Source: Epiperipatus broadwayi (lineage: Eukaryota; Onychophora; Udeonychophora; Euonychophora; Peripatidae). Taken from it: a stretch of 64,000 nucleotides of DNA. The notes under the pieces are model-generated. The model was not told where the DNA came from. It ran no database searches and was given only the letters and a program-made list of their open reading frames with translations. The position numbers were made by a program, and so were the translations under genes. The stretch is from the NCBI GenBank assembly GCA_028023455.1, contig JAQFVV010000056.1:808001-872000 (forward strand), read 5' to 3'. Position 1 is the first letter of the stretch. Each line of letters starts with the position of its first letter. Shown here piece by piece: positions 1 to 10,391 of this stretch.

Positions 1-143
1 CACATGCCCCACCACTCTCCACACTATCTCATAACACTGATACACTTGAACACATATATGCTGGTGATTATTTATCTTTTCAACATATATGTGTTCAAGT
101 GTATCAGTGTTATGAGATAGTGTGGAGAGTGGTGGGGCATGTG
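1..143. repeat. Perfect foldback repeat, 60-bp arms
   Basis: Bases 1-60 are the exact reverse complement of bases 84-143, with a 23-base loop (61-83). The loop text resembles the middle of the tRNA-related foldback family seen at 3041-3302 and 44499-44700 (a 'ctggtgatta' segment followed by a 'cttttcaa' segment), so this is probably another member. The left arm begins at the window edge, so the element may extend further left. No mismatch between arms implies a recent origin or gene conversion between the arms. Confidence 0.9.
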
Positions 144-848
144 AAACTCTGTGCTCATATACCCTATATATTACATATAGTTTAATGCAAGAAATGACAA
201 GCTCTGGACCTTGAGTTCCATTGATTGTGATTCCAGCCACCCTTCATTTCTGGAACCCACACTTTTTATAAATTTCTTACTGATAAACGATTTAATTGTT
301 TATTTATTATCTTTAATAGTTTGATTCTTGATTTTATTTACCTAATTTCTTAATATTTAAATATGCGTATTGAAGCAGTCGGATCTGAGTTCGATCCTAG
401 CTTCATGACATCTAGCCATAAGCCCATTTCAAACCCTAGTACTAACCTTGAATTTCTGATGCAATGGGGCTTTATACGTTCAATCCACACTAATTTCCAT
501 AAAGAATAACTTATTTCAAATGCGTATTAAAATTAATTAGTTTCAGATTTAAATTGATCAATTCTATTAATAAATTCATGATAGAATTATTCATGAATTT
601 ATATATTATAACTGCATGGATTGTGCATATATATTTGTCAATATTTAAATATATATAATTGTTTAAAAGTTTCATTGCGTCGGGAATGTTTGATTTTATT
701 TTTAAATAATTTGTTAAAGTTTAATGATTAAAAGCTACATTCTTTCGATAAGCTTTCAGATTTTCCCTTTTCAAAAACAATAGTTAAAGTTTTATTAATT
801 AGAAAAAAAGATAAGGATTTCCTAATTAAAATCATTTTCTGATTTTAA
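144..848. other. AT-rich non-coding DNA with a possible tRNA-like remnant
   Basis: No credible reading frame. Around 383-402 the text 'tctgagttcgatcctagc' resembles a pol III B box, which suggests an old tRNA-derived SINE remnant; no A box or target duplication could be identified. The rest shows nothing I can name. Confidence 0.4.
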
Positions 849-878
849 GAATTCATTTTCTAATTAGAAAATGAATTC
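849..878. repeat. 30-bp perfect palindrome
   Basis: An uninterrupted palindrome bounded by GAATTC at each end and centred on TAATTA, with no loop. It sits in AT-rich DNA next to related half-sites at 816-840. It could be a chance product of local duplication and inversion; no element around it was identified. Confidence 0.8.
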
Positions 879-1566
879 AAGTTAATGAGTTTGAAAGCCT
901 TATTGAAGGAATGTATCTAAATCAACCAGTAAATCTAAAAACATTGATAATGAAAAAAGCGCTAGCCTGAAGGCATCAGAGAACAGATATATATAGCTCT
1001 GAAAAGTTTGGAGAAAAAAGGAAAAAGCCATCTTTGTTGTAGAGAAGTGCAGTGAACTCTATGCATTTAAAAATCATAAGTTTAAATAGTGTTTCGATCA
1101 TGGTGAAGGGCTAAAACATCAGGAATCTGGCTATTGTTCCTCAAGTCCCCTAAAAATCTTAAATGAAGCTGCTGAATCTTTTCCGGACCAATCATGCTGC
1201 TAAAATTATGAAAAGCCACTAAAATGCTGTTCCAGTAATCGACTAAATGAATGCCTACGTTTTTTTACCAACTCGGACGTGTAACCTAAGGATCAAGCCC
1301 GGAAGAAATGGGTAATATATTTCCATAATGAACCTTAAACTTTCTGGCCAGTTCCGAACTTTACTTTACACTCCCTTTAGAGCTCTTTTATGCTTTAATG
1401 TAATAATCTTTATAAAACCTTTTATTCATGCTACTGTAAACTTATATCATAATTCTCTCAACCTCTAGTCTTTAAACTTTCTCTTTTCTTACTTGGCAGT
1501 TCATTTATTATATTATATATATATATTGTGTGCTTTATTAATGTCGTTTATTTTTAATTATATGCC
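879..1566. other. Non-coding stretch, nothing recognised
   Basis: Mixed-composition DNA, less AT-rich around 1120-1320. No long reading frame, no repeat partner in the window and no RNA gene signature was seen. Confidence 0.5.
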
Positions 1567-1703
1567 AATAATCTTTCGACTCGATGAGCTCCTTTGTTCT
1601 ATTTGCCTCACGCAAATAATATAATATTAATTATAATAGTAGTTCTCACCCATTAGAACTAAATTTATAAGTTCTATCAATCATTGAGTCGAAAGAAATT
1701 ATT
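1567..1703. repeat. Short inverted-repeat element
   Basis: 'aataatctttcgactcgatga' at about 1567-1587 is matched by the reverse complement of 1683-1703, with one substitution and a 2-base indel. The arms are ~22 bp with ~95 bp between them. This is the shape of a very small MITE or hairpin. No target duplication was recognised. Confidence 0.55.
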
Positions 1704-1717
1704 ACATGTTTACTATT

Positions 1718-3040
1718 TTTATAATTGGCTAATAATAAATTATTAACTCCGCTTCCAATCTATGCCCCAGCTATTTTCTCATGTTTACCAATATGTATTT
1801 ATTCATATATATAATCTTAAAAATGTTTTCTGCAAAAGGGTCGATAAAGGAATCAACTAAATATACTCTAATTCAAATTTCAGTTAATTGCTATTTAGAT
1901 TCAGGAAGAGCACGATGATTGGGGCATAATTAATATGATTTGCAAATACTTTAAAATAGTTTTCGTTAAAAGCTCGTTTGACTTTAATTAATTGATCAAG
2001 TCATCATGTAGAGCATTCTATATGGGTTTTAGTATTCAAACGATGACTATCAAGTCATCATCTTCGAACGTTGCTGATGTAGGGCAATCTTCCGCTCCGT
2101 TAGGCTGGTCGGTGATAATTTCTGTTATTTTAAATTATCGAGGAAGAAAGCACTTCCTCTCCTGTTCATATTAGTCAAAGAGCATAAGACTTGTCAGATG
2201 CAAGCCGCCATAGGACTTTGATTATCGACTAGCCATCGTCTTTCAATTTCACTTTATAGCTCATAATTCGGCAGCACCGTTGCCTCTCTGTTCCGGTAAA
2301 GCCCGCTCTGATGCTCGTAATTCATGATGAAGTGATTTCAATTAAAGTCAAACAAATTCTCAGTTATCTCAAATTAAATAAGTTTTCCAATAAAGATTAA
2401 AGTTATGCCCTAAAATACGTATCTTGCTCTTCATGAATGAATTTGCGAATGTGAAAATAAATATCACATTCTTTCGTATAAAATTAGAGTAATAATTTCC
2501 TTTACTAATGAATACCTTTATCTGCCTTTATTTTTTTGTTGGGAGCATAGACATAGAATTCCAATATTGTGTAATACTCATTGGCATATACTAAGGACTG
2601 CCACTCTGATTATAATTATAAACTTTGTTTAAGGACTAGAATTAAATAATATAATCATTATTTAAAACTCAAACAAAACAAACTATTATTATTAAATATT
2701 TTCTAAACACACTTGGTTTCTTAAGTCTTTTTATTCATAATTATTTTAATGTTAATGCTCACTGTCTGTGTTGACAACCCGAACATATACATATGATTCG
2801 ATTTAAAATTATTTTAGTCAGTTCATTATCCGATATTAATGTCAGTTCTGGGGTCTCTAATCCTCACCAACCGTTGAGCTAGTTTCTTGGCACATAGCAC
2901 TGTGCCATCGATTTAGATTTCTACTAATCTGAGCTGGTGAGTTGGGTTTGAATTCAGTTTGAACCAGCTGAGTTTGGATCTGACTTGCAATTTAGGTGAT
3001 GGGTTTTTCGACTGGTACAGTATATTTTCTATACTAAACT
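1718..3040. other. Non-coding stretch with a weak inverted repeat
   Basis: A moderately GC-richer patch (about 2060-2340) lies between two imperfectly complementary segments: 'gtttgactttaattaatt' near 1976 and its approximate reverse complement near 2335-2355. This could be the degraded ends of a ~390 bp element. 2830-3020 contains short hairpins such as ggcaca/tgtgcc. There is no coding potential. Confidence 0.35.
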
Positions 3041-3302
3041 TGTTGTAAGTAGAAGTGACTTAAACTCAGACCTTCAAGCTGTCTACAACTATCCACTCTA
3101 TCTTATATAACCAATACACATGACCACATGCATGCGAAAAAATTAATGATCTCCAATATATATATTTCATGCTGAACCAGCACACAGCAGTTGGTCCAAC
3201 TTTTTCACATGAATGTGGTTATGGGAAATGGTTGTATGAGATAGAGTGGATAGTTGTAGGGAGTTTGAAAGTCTGAGTTCAAATCCCTTCTAATTACACT
3301 AA
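3041..3302. repeat. tRNA-related foldback SINE (family FB), palindromic copy
   Basis: The left half (3050-3150) is approximately the reverse complement of the right half (3205-3302). The right half, read forward, contains 'gagttcaaatccc' (a good pol III B box) about 30 bases after 'tagagtggatag' (A-box-like). The centre contains 'ctccaatatata' and 'tgctgaaccagca', which recur in all family members (44.5, 46.1, 46.9, 50.2 and 52.5 kb). I infer a tRNA-related SINE, here as two heads in inverted orientation. Confidence 0.65.
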
Positions 3303-3891
3303 TTTTTAAATGTACATCATTATATTAAGATATAATTATATATGATAAGAGAAAAATTATGGAGGAAATAATTTTTAATCAACAAATTAAAAAAGATAAA
3401 ATATAAAAACAGTGAAATTAATTCATTTATAATACTTTTATTATATATACTTGTTTTTTTTTTTTTTTTATAATTTATGATTTGAAAAGTGTATAATTTA
3501 TTTTATTGCTCTTTTTTTTTAATTAGATATTTGTTTAAATAAGTGGATATGCTCTGTGAAATTTCTATTAATTTAATTTGGTAAATGATAAAATAACTTG
3601 TAAAATTAGCAATAAAAATTTTTTATATTAAAAAAAAAATAATTACTTTTCATTTGTTATAAAATCTAGATACTTTTTGTTTCAATAATTATTACAATTA
3701 AAATTTACATTTAACCATTAATTCATTATTTGTTATGATTATCATTAGTAGTTACTTGTAATAAATAAAATCATCCAAACTGTTTTGTGTTTTATGATGA
3801 ATATATATATATTCATAATATTATTTCTGGGATCTTCCATGTATATTCATAGTATTATTTCAGGAAGCTTCTGTGTAATAAAAATATAAGG
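3303..3891. other. AT-rich DNA, nothing recognised
   Basis: Poly-T and A/T runs, no reading frame. Just before 3892 the phrase 'tattcatagtattattt' is partly repeated, but no element boundary is supported there. Confidence 0.5.
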
Positions 3892-4057
3892 TAATAGTAT
3901 GAATACTGAACCCTGTTGTTTGATAGCGCTCTTTTTCGTCCAATGCACATCAATATACCGATTCACTGGCCATCAGTTTCTTTACAGAATACTATGTTAA
4001 AAAAAATTTTTTTTTCACTTTCTATACATAGAACTCATATTTTTTTTTTTTTTTTTG

Positions 4058-4870
4058 CATTTTTAATAAACCAACACTTTGTTTTTATATGTTGTAGGGG
4101 GGGGGGGGTGCGTTTAAATTATCGAGTTTTTTTTATTTTGAATTATTGGTTTCTTTACATAATATTACAGTAAAAAAATTTTTTTTACCTCTTTCTATAC
4201 ATAATAAACTCATATGTTTTTTTTGGCCTTTTTAATAAACTAACACTTTGTTTTTAGATGGTAGAGGGGAGGGGGGGTCGTTTGCTTTTTAATTATCGTT
4301 TAAGGAGAAGCCACAGTATATCACATCACATCGTCTTTTTTTGGATTTTGAGCTTTTTTTTTAAAGTCTTAAACAATTCAGTTTTAATTAATAAACCAAC
4401 AGTTGGTTTTTAGATGGTGGAGGGGAGGTTGGTTTGAATTTTAATTCTCGTCTTTTAGTATCTTTTGCCAATGTACTGGAAGCTTCGAATATTAATTTTA
4501 AATGTGTTCGAATATAGAATACATATAAAGAGATAGATTAACAAAATATACGAATTATTGGAGGGGGGTGGTTTGCTTTTAAATTATTGATTTTGAGCTT
4601 TTTTTTTTTGTTGGAAAGCCTTATTAATCGATTCATTTTTAATAAACCAACAATTGGTTTTTAGAGTATGGAGGGAGGTTGGTTTGATTTTTAATTGTCA
4701 TCTTTTATTTTCTTATTATTAGGGGTTTTTTTTAAAAAATATTTACGCTACTGAAACCTTTATATGATAGCGAAAAGTTCTTATTTTATTTTTTGCCTTT
4801 TTCAAAAAGCCTTAATTAAACAGTTTGTTTTTAAAAAAACATTTTTTTAGAGGGGCGGGGAATTATGGTT
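4058..4870. repeat. Imperfect G-rich tandem repeats inside the TIR element
   Basis: The module 'aataaaccaacactttg', then 'tttttagatgg', then a G-run, then 'ttttaattatcg' recurs near 4058, 4231, 4390, 4640 and, weakly, 4810. Spacing is roughly 160-250 bases. The G runs (for example a run of 12 at 4097-4108) are all on the plus strand and could form G-rich structures. Confidence 0.6.
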
Positions 4871-4943
4871 TGTTTGACTCCAATAGAAGATGAGCCTCAA
4901 AGCTGTAAGTAATGGGATTTTGGAACCTTTCAACCAACTTCCC

Positions 4944-5210
4944 TTATGCAGACCCTAGGTATGCTTGCAGGAGTGGCAACGGAATTCCCCAGATCCTGTA
5001 GTTGACTAAAACCATGCACCTCCCGCAAATGCATAGCTTCGCATCTGGCAGGATGTTCTCTTTCTGGAAAAACACAACAGTGTCAACACACGGATTCACG
5101 TGTAAACGTGCATTTGCGCGTGAACTCGGCAGAACTCTGCTGAAAACCTTAATCTTTTCAGGTTGGGTGCAGTTCAAAATCATAGGAAAGCATGCATGAC
5201 AACCTGACAA
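4944..5210. other. GC-richer open segment, unidentified
   Basis: This block is open on both strands (88 codons minus, 65 codons plus) and richer in C and G than everything around it. It includes 'cacgtgtaaacgtgcatttg' at about 5098-5117. I do not recognise either translation and see no conserved domain. It may be captured host sequence or simply a GC-rich transposon segment. The overlap of open frames on both strands argues against treating it as a gene. Confidence 0.3.
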
Positions 5211-5590
5211 TTCTTAATATGTAATACTAAATCCACTACGCTTTCTCAAAATTTTTCCACAATTAATTTTTAATAGTTTCGCATCCTTTAAATACTGCCG
5301 CCATCAAATCAGACCGTAGTGAGAGTTGAATTGCGCTCACTTGAGGAATACAGTCGCAAGTCAATGGGCGTAGTATTTTGTTACGTAATTGTAGGATATA
5401 TCGCCCTCTAGGTGGTCTGTTATGGCTCTAAACAACACTGTTGTAGTGTTAGCCGTAAATTAGGTCACTAAAACAGTATATTGATGTGCGCTGAGTGAAA
5501 AACAATGCCATGAAGCAGTAGGGTTCAGTATTCATACTATTATAAATATAATAGCTAGTTGATGTTTTTATATAATAACAACTACTTTTC

Positions 5591-6412
5591 TCAGAGTTTC
5601 TTCTTTCTCAAATCATAAGAATATGTGTGGTGTGATTTAAAATTATTATTTTTTTCTTTTGTTATATTCTTCTCATTTTTAAATTCTATTGCTTGAGAAG
5701 TTTTAAAAAATATTTTATCCTCCAATAGCTTTTTCCAAATATCATTAATTTTTTTTTCATTTATGCTCTTAGACCTTTTAAAAATCTTTATCGCTTCCCT
5801 TAGCAGTCTCTGGTCATATCGTTCAATTTTTGCTAGAATATGTGGTTTATTAAAATTGATGCCATAGTTAGTTGATTTAATGTGTGAATAAATGTCTGTT
5901 GAATTGGATTTTTCTCTAACTACCAAAATGTGTTCTTTCTTTCTTATATTTATTCTATGATTGATTTGCCCAATGTATGGATATAAACAAACTCCACATG
6001 AAATTTCATATACACCATGACACTCCAAAGGTATTTTATCTTTAGGGCATGGAAAATCTTTGTTATTTTTTTCTTTAAATGTAGTATAAATTGTGTGTGG
6101 ATATTATTTTTCTTTAAAACATTACCAATTTTATCAGTTACTCTCTTTATATATGGCATAACAATCTTAATTTTTGAAGTATCAAAATCTTTTTTCTTAT
6201 TATATAAAAAAAATTTCTATTAATAATCCTGTGATCAAAACCATTATAAAGAAGAATTTTTTTAATGGCATAGATATCTCGGTGAAAATGGCTGTCATCA
6301 GAAAATCTTTTCTATCTTGCAATGTCTTTGCCACTGAAAATAATTGTGCTGGATGATAATGATAAGAAAAATATAGATATCTTTCAGTGTGTATTTGCTT
6401 TATATATATATA
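5591..6412 (-). pseudogene. PLE1 C-terminal region with GIY-YIG endonuclease
   Basis: The first part (about 6430-6180, minus) reads as the PLE connector, with '[15 protein letters not shown]'. After frame changes, 6160-6060 gives 'PYIKRVTDKIGNVLKKNN', a typical PLE linker. The 145-residue frame 6028-5591 then contains the GIY-YIG core: GVYEISC at residues 5-11, YIGQ at 18-21, an arginine-rich segment at 25-31 and EH at 32-33. The nuclease core itself looks intact, although at least two frameshifts separate it from the rest. In PLEs this domain nicks the target to prime reverse transcription. It is a broken copy and not expected to be expressed as a whole protein. Confidence 0.75.
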
Positions 6413-6446
6413 TGTTAATTCTAATATTTTCATGAATAAACAATGT

Positions 6447-6638
6447 CATATTATTATTACTATTTGCAGGATATTCCATGTAGTGAAAAAAGCTAAATGC
6501 TGATGTTTCAGTACAATACCAAGTACCTTCCTCAGAGAAAGAGGATGTTCTGAGGAAGGTACTTAATATTGTACTGAAATGTCAGCATTTAGCTTTTTTC
6601 ACTACACGGAATATTCCGCAAATAGTAATAATAATATG
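6447..6638. repeat. Inverted PLE tail repeat, ~90-bp arms
   Basis: 6447-6536 is the reverse complement of 6549-6638 with a few mismatches, around a 12-base centre. Each arm is the PLE tail, marked by 'gaggaaggtactt' and 'gtactgaaatgtcagc'. The same tail occurs a third time at 8045-8130, directly after the plus-strand C-terminal fragment, which fixes its orientation as 3' of the coding region. Confidence 0.85.
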
Positions 6639-6649
6639 ACATATATATA

Positions 6650-7225
6650 TAAGGCCAAATAACAAAGGTATCATCAACATATTTCAGCCATATAGATGGT
6701 TTTTTGCCTGCCGAAGTCAAAATTTTACTTTCCAAATCCTCCATAAAAATAGAAGCTAATGCCGGAGAAATTGGTGACCTCATAGCTAGACGTGATATTT
6801 ATTTATACATCTGCCCATCAAAAACAGAAAATGTATTCGATAAGCAGTGTTCAATCAAAACTACAGCAAAATTAGGTAATTGAATATTTTTTAAAACTTG
6901 AATAGCTTCATTTACAGGTACACTATTAAAAAGTGAAACAATATCAAAACTTACCAAAATATCATTCTTAGTCAATTTAATATCTCGGATAAGTTCAAGA
7001 AAATGATTGGCATCTTTAACATATGATAACATTTCTGTTAAATGTGACTGTAAAAAAGAAGTCAAAAACGAGCTAGTGTCTGTGTTTGTGAACCAACTGC
7101 ACTTACAATTGGTCTCAATGGAATATCTAGTTTATGAATTTTTGATAAACCATATAATTTTGTATAAAAAGATTTTTCCCTGGGAGTAAGCTGGATCTTT
7201 GTTTCTAAATCTAGATCAGTAGAAT
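6650..7225 (-). pseudogene. Nested PLE N-terminal/RT fragment
   Basis: Reading leftward, about 7160-7065 encodes 'KIHKLDIPLRPIVSAVGSQT', a conserved PLE block upstream of the RT palm. 7065-6799 contains 'LVSFDIVSLFNSVPVNEAI', which is motif A with its catalytic Asp. A stop after QMYK and a frame change separate this from 6783-6650, which has 'MRSPISPALASIFMEDLESK' (motif B, Gly changed to Arg) and YVDDTFVIWP, with the catalytic YVDD intact. The fragment breaks just after VIWP, in a TA tract, against an antisense tail. The broken frames make it a pseudogene. Confidence 0.8.
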
Positions 7226-8047
7226 AAATAACCAATTACCTTTTCTAGATGCTTTAATTGAAAGAAAGGAAGATGGTTCTTTATCTCATGGTATATATAA
7301 AAAAAAAACAAGCACTGGGAGATATCTACATTTTTCTTCTCATCCCCATCCTGCACAACTATTTTCAGTGGCAAAGACCTTGTAGGATAGAACTAAGAGA
7401 CTTTCTGATGATAGCCATTTTCTCCAGGATATTTCTGCTACTAAAAAAAAAAGCTTCTTGATAATGGTTTTAATTACAGCATTATTAATAGGGCTTATAC
7501 ATATAAAAAGGAAAAAGATTTTGATACATCAGAAATTAAGACAATTTTGCCATATATAAAAGGAGTAACTGATAAAATTGGTAACATTTTAAAGAATAAT
7601 AATGTTCACATAGTTTACACTACTTTTAAAAAAATTAATGAAATATTTCCACTTCCTAAAGACAAAATTTCTTTGGAGTGCCATGGTGTATATGAAATTC
7701 CATGTAGGAATAAATATTAGAAAGGAGGAACACATTTTGGCAGTCAGAGAAAAATCCAATTCATCAGCTATTTATTCTCATATAAAATTAACTAATCATG
7801 ATATCAATTTTGATAAAAATATGACCAGAGATTGCTAAGAGAAGCTATAGAGATTTTTAAAAGGCCCAAGAGCATAAATGAAAGGTGTGAATTAAATAAG
7901 ATTAACAACATTTGGAAGAAGGTATTGGAAGACAAAATAAAATTTAAAACTTCTCAACCAATAGAATTTAAGTACGAGGAGAAACAAAAAGATAACGATT
8001 TTAAATCTCACATGCATTCCTATGATTTGAGAAAGAGAATGCTTTGA
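7226..8047 (+). pseudogene. Nested PLE C-terminal fragment, GIY-YIG half lost
   Basis: 7229-7500 reads, with frame changes, '[19 protein letters not shown]' and then [19 protein letters not shown]-like text, the region following the RT in PLEs. 7540-7640 gives the linker 'IKGVTDKIGNILKNN'. 7638-8047 includes VYEIPC followed almost directly by NIRKEEH, so the second nuclease half (YIGQ) seen in PLE1 is deleted. The rest ('NSSAIYSHIKLTNHDINF') matches PLE1 closely. It is in opposite orientation to the RT fragment beside it; the switch point is near 7225. Confidence 0.75.
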
Positions 8048-8168
8048 GGAAGGTACTTGTTATTGTACTGAAACGTCAGCTATTTAGCTATTTTACCGCA
8101 CAGAATATTCTGAAAATAATAATAATATGAAATCATCATGTATCCGTGAAAATATTAGAATTAATATA

Positions 8169-8600
8169 TATATACCATTGGATAAAGAACCATCCTTCAT
8201 TCTTTCAGTTAAAACATCAAAGAAGGGAAGTTATATTATTTTCTACTTCCATAGTAAACTTGATGTTGTTGTGAAAAGAATTTAAAAAAATTAAAATTTC
8301 ATCAAAAGCTTGCTTACCATGAGGCCAAATAACAAAGGTATCATTAACATACCTCAGCCATACAGATTTTTTTTTAACTGTTGATATAAAAATTTTCTTT
8401 TCCAAGTTCTCCATAAAAATAGAAACCAATGCTCGAGAAATTGGTGAACCCATAGGAAAACCAGATGTTTGTTTATACATCTGACCATCAAAAACAAAAA
8501 AAAAAATGTATTTAATAAACAGTGTTCAATCTAACTCATAACAAAATCAGGCAATTGAATATTTTTCAAAACCTTAATAGCTTCCTTTATATATATAAAC
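8169..8600 (-). pseudogene. PLE1 reverse transcriptase fragment, catalytic Asp replaced
   Basis: The minus-strand frame 8480-8217 contains GFPMGSPIS (RT motif B region), 'ALVSIFMENLEKKI' and YVNDTFVIWP. The last of these corresponds to the YVDD catalytic box of PLE RTs, with the first Asp changed to Asn. Downstream, after a frameshift near 8235, the reading 'TERMKDGSLSNG' continues up to the TA tract where the nested element begins. Upstream, 8600-8480 gives 'EAIKVLKNIQLP' in another frame. Truncation, frameshifts and the altered catalytic residue show this copy is dead. Confidence 0.8.
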
Positions 8601-10252
8601 TAATATCTCCCATAGGCATCAGAAAATTAAATATTTCTTCATACAAATTTTAAAAAAATATCTCACATCAGAAATTACTAATAATGGAAAAAATTCATGT
8701 TTGTTCCTTTTTTTCTAGATACCATCAGTGAGTTATTTTAACAACATAAAAGTAAAAATATAAACAGTATGAGAAAATTATATGTATAATATCACAATCA
8801 ATACAATACAAAAATAATAAAATTATTTTCAAGGCAGAAAATTAAATATTCATTTAAAGATATTCAGAAAAATAAACAAATATTTCAAGAAGAATAAACA
8901 AATATTTTAGATTTTTTGTTGTTATTGTTGTTAATAATTTATGTAAAGTAAATAAATTATTTTAGTAACAGTGTGATTATTCCAAAATTATGTTTCCCAA
9001 ATTTTTTACTAGAATGGTGATCATCTAACTGCTACTTTTGACTAATTCATTTTCATTGAAGTATTTATTTCTTCATTCATTTACAAAAAAATCATAAATT
9101 ATTTCCATTGCATATCTTAATTATTTTTGAAGTTATGATCTCATATTGCTGTAGCAAATGGATATTAGCAAATTATCCCATAGTTACTTTTAATAACTTG
9201 ATAATTAGTTCCTTAGAAGAAATATTAAAATGATTTATTTATACAGTTTTAAATAAAAGCTACTATTTATCAGTTCAACTAATATTCATTTATAATAAAT
9301 AAATGGTTTATTAGTCGCATCTATTATAACTAATTTCAATATTTGATTTGAAGTTACACTTTTTACTAACTTATACTTCATAATTGTGCATATTATAATA
9401 AAAATGTGTTGTTTATTTATTCATAAATTATTAATCCTCCAAATTATAAATAATTCTCAATAAAGTTATATAATCTGGCTTCCAGAAAAGTAAATGAATC
9501 TCTTCACTGGTGGTTTCTGAATATAATTTTACTTTGAAGTACTAAATGTCAGTGCATGTTTTAGAACTATGTTAGAGTGATGGATTCAAGAGCGTAAGGT
9601 TCTTAGATTGAAATTTGTCACTATTATTTCTAGTACTTAATCATCACTTGACCATCCAAGCAATAATAATCCAATTCTTTTTATTTTAATGATGAGGAGT
9701 AACTCCTGTAATGACTGAGATTTTTTTTCTTTCTTAGCAAAATTAAGGTTTCATTATATACAGATTTGTATGAACTTAATTTAATAATGATTATGTTTAA
9801 TTCATAATTAGTATTTAACATAATCATGACTATTTTAAAATTATTTTTTTAAAAATAAATTCCTTCTCACTCATAGAACATTCAACACACATTCATATAT
9901 AAATACATGTGTGTGTTATAAATGCATTAAAGTATAATGATTAGAGTATCAGTTGTCATTCGGCCAGAAGCCTATAGTTTAAATGCAGGTAAAACTTGGA
10001 AATTTTTTTTACAGATATTTAAGGAATTTGCAAGCAAGTTTTGTGATTTTTCTTCCAATTAGCCAAATATAATGAATTTAGATATTTAATTATTATTTGA
10101 CAAGTGGTTAAAAAAATAGTGTGGTGATTATTGTCTTCTCCTAAATTGTTTTTTTTGTATAGTAAGTATATTTTAAGGTGCTTTATTATGTATAATATAT
10201 ATACATAGATAATTGTATTTTTTCTCCTATTTTAAATTTGTTAATATCTCCC
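8601..10252. other. AT-rich DNA, nothing firmly recognised
   Basis: No reading frame, repeat partner or RNA signature that I can support. Weak tRNA-like text near 9936-9995 ('taatgattagagta' and later 'gtttaaatgcagg') may be a very old SINE head, but the boxes are poor. Confidence 0.45.
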
Positions 10253-10391
10253 AAAATAGCATTTTATAGTTTTTTTTTTAAGTATCATAGCATCTGCCGG
10301 AACGCGAACCCACAACCGGGCAACTGCCTGCTAGTGCAAGGCAGTCGCGCTGACCTCTCAACCACCAATGCAAAACAGCATTTTATAGTTT
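10253..10391 (-). mobile_element. Short tRNA-like SINE (tS family) with target duplication
   Basis: The tRNA-like body on the minus strand is 10371-10290, followed by a short ATGATAC-type tail and a poly(A) seen as T9 at 10271-10279. The B box is 'gggttcgcgttcc'; the A-box region is 'tggtggttgagagg'. The flanks 10253-10272 and 10372-10391 are a 20-bp direct repeat with one mismatch, the expected target-site duplication. The body is only ~82 nt, with no extra SINE body between the tRNA part and the tail. Confidence 0.85.

Larger units (their letters stand above)
3892..5542. mobile_element. Non-autonomous DNA transposon-like element with ~70-bp TIRs
   Basis: The terminal ~70 bp at 3892-3963 and 5473-5542 are reverse complements at roughly 80% identity by eye. 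Both outer ends read TAATAGTATGAATACTGAAC inward, and both share a distal 'gcacatcaatata' block. Flanking TA could be a target duplication, as in Tc1/mariner-like elements, but that is not provable because TA is common here. No transposase frame is present, so the element would be non-autonomous. The interior holds G-rich tandem repeats (4058-4870), a GC-richer block (4944-5210) and a CpG-containing subterminal segment (5230-5470). Confidence 0.65.
6415..8164. mobile_element. Nested PLE complex with outward-facing tails
   Basis: Both ends carry the same sequence in inverted orientation: 'ttaattctaatattttca' at 6415-6432 and its reverse complement at 8147-8164. Each is flanked by TATATATA on the outer side, the probable target. 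Inside, in order: a tail reading leftward (6536-6415), a tail reading rightward (6549-6638), a minus-strand RT fragment (7225-6650), a plus-strand C-terminal fragment (7226-8047), and its tail (8048-8164). The arrangement suggests PLE copies joined in opposite orientations before or during insertion; PLEs are known for such partial and inverted copies. Confidence 0.65.
5585..8600 (-). mobile_element. Penelope-like element PLE1, split by a nested PLE complex
   Basis: A decayed PLE on the minus strand. Its reverse-transcriptase part lies at 8600-8169 and its C-terminal part with the GIY-YIG nuclease at 6412-5585. The two halves join in register at a TA-rich codon tract (translated I-Y-I-Y) once the segment 6415-8164 is removed. 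The 5' side is truncated near 8600, in an AT-rich tract before the first RT block. PLEs are a non-LTR class with an RT related to telomerase and, usually, a GIY-YIG endonuclease. Confidence 0.75.

Noticed and set aside
361-420. tRNA-derived SINE
   Set aside because: A B-box-like word alone is insufficient; no A box, tail or target duplication.
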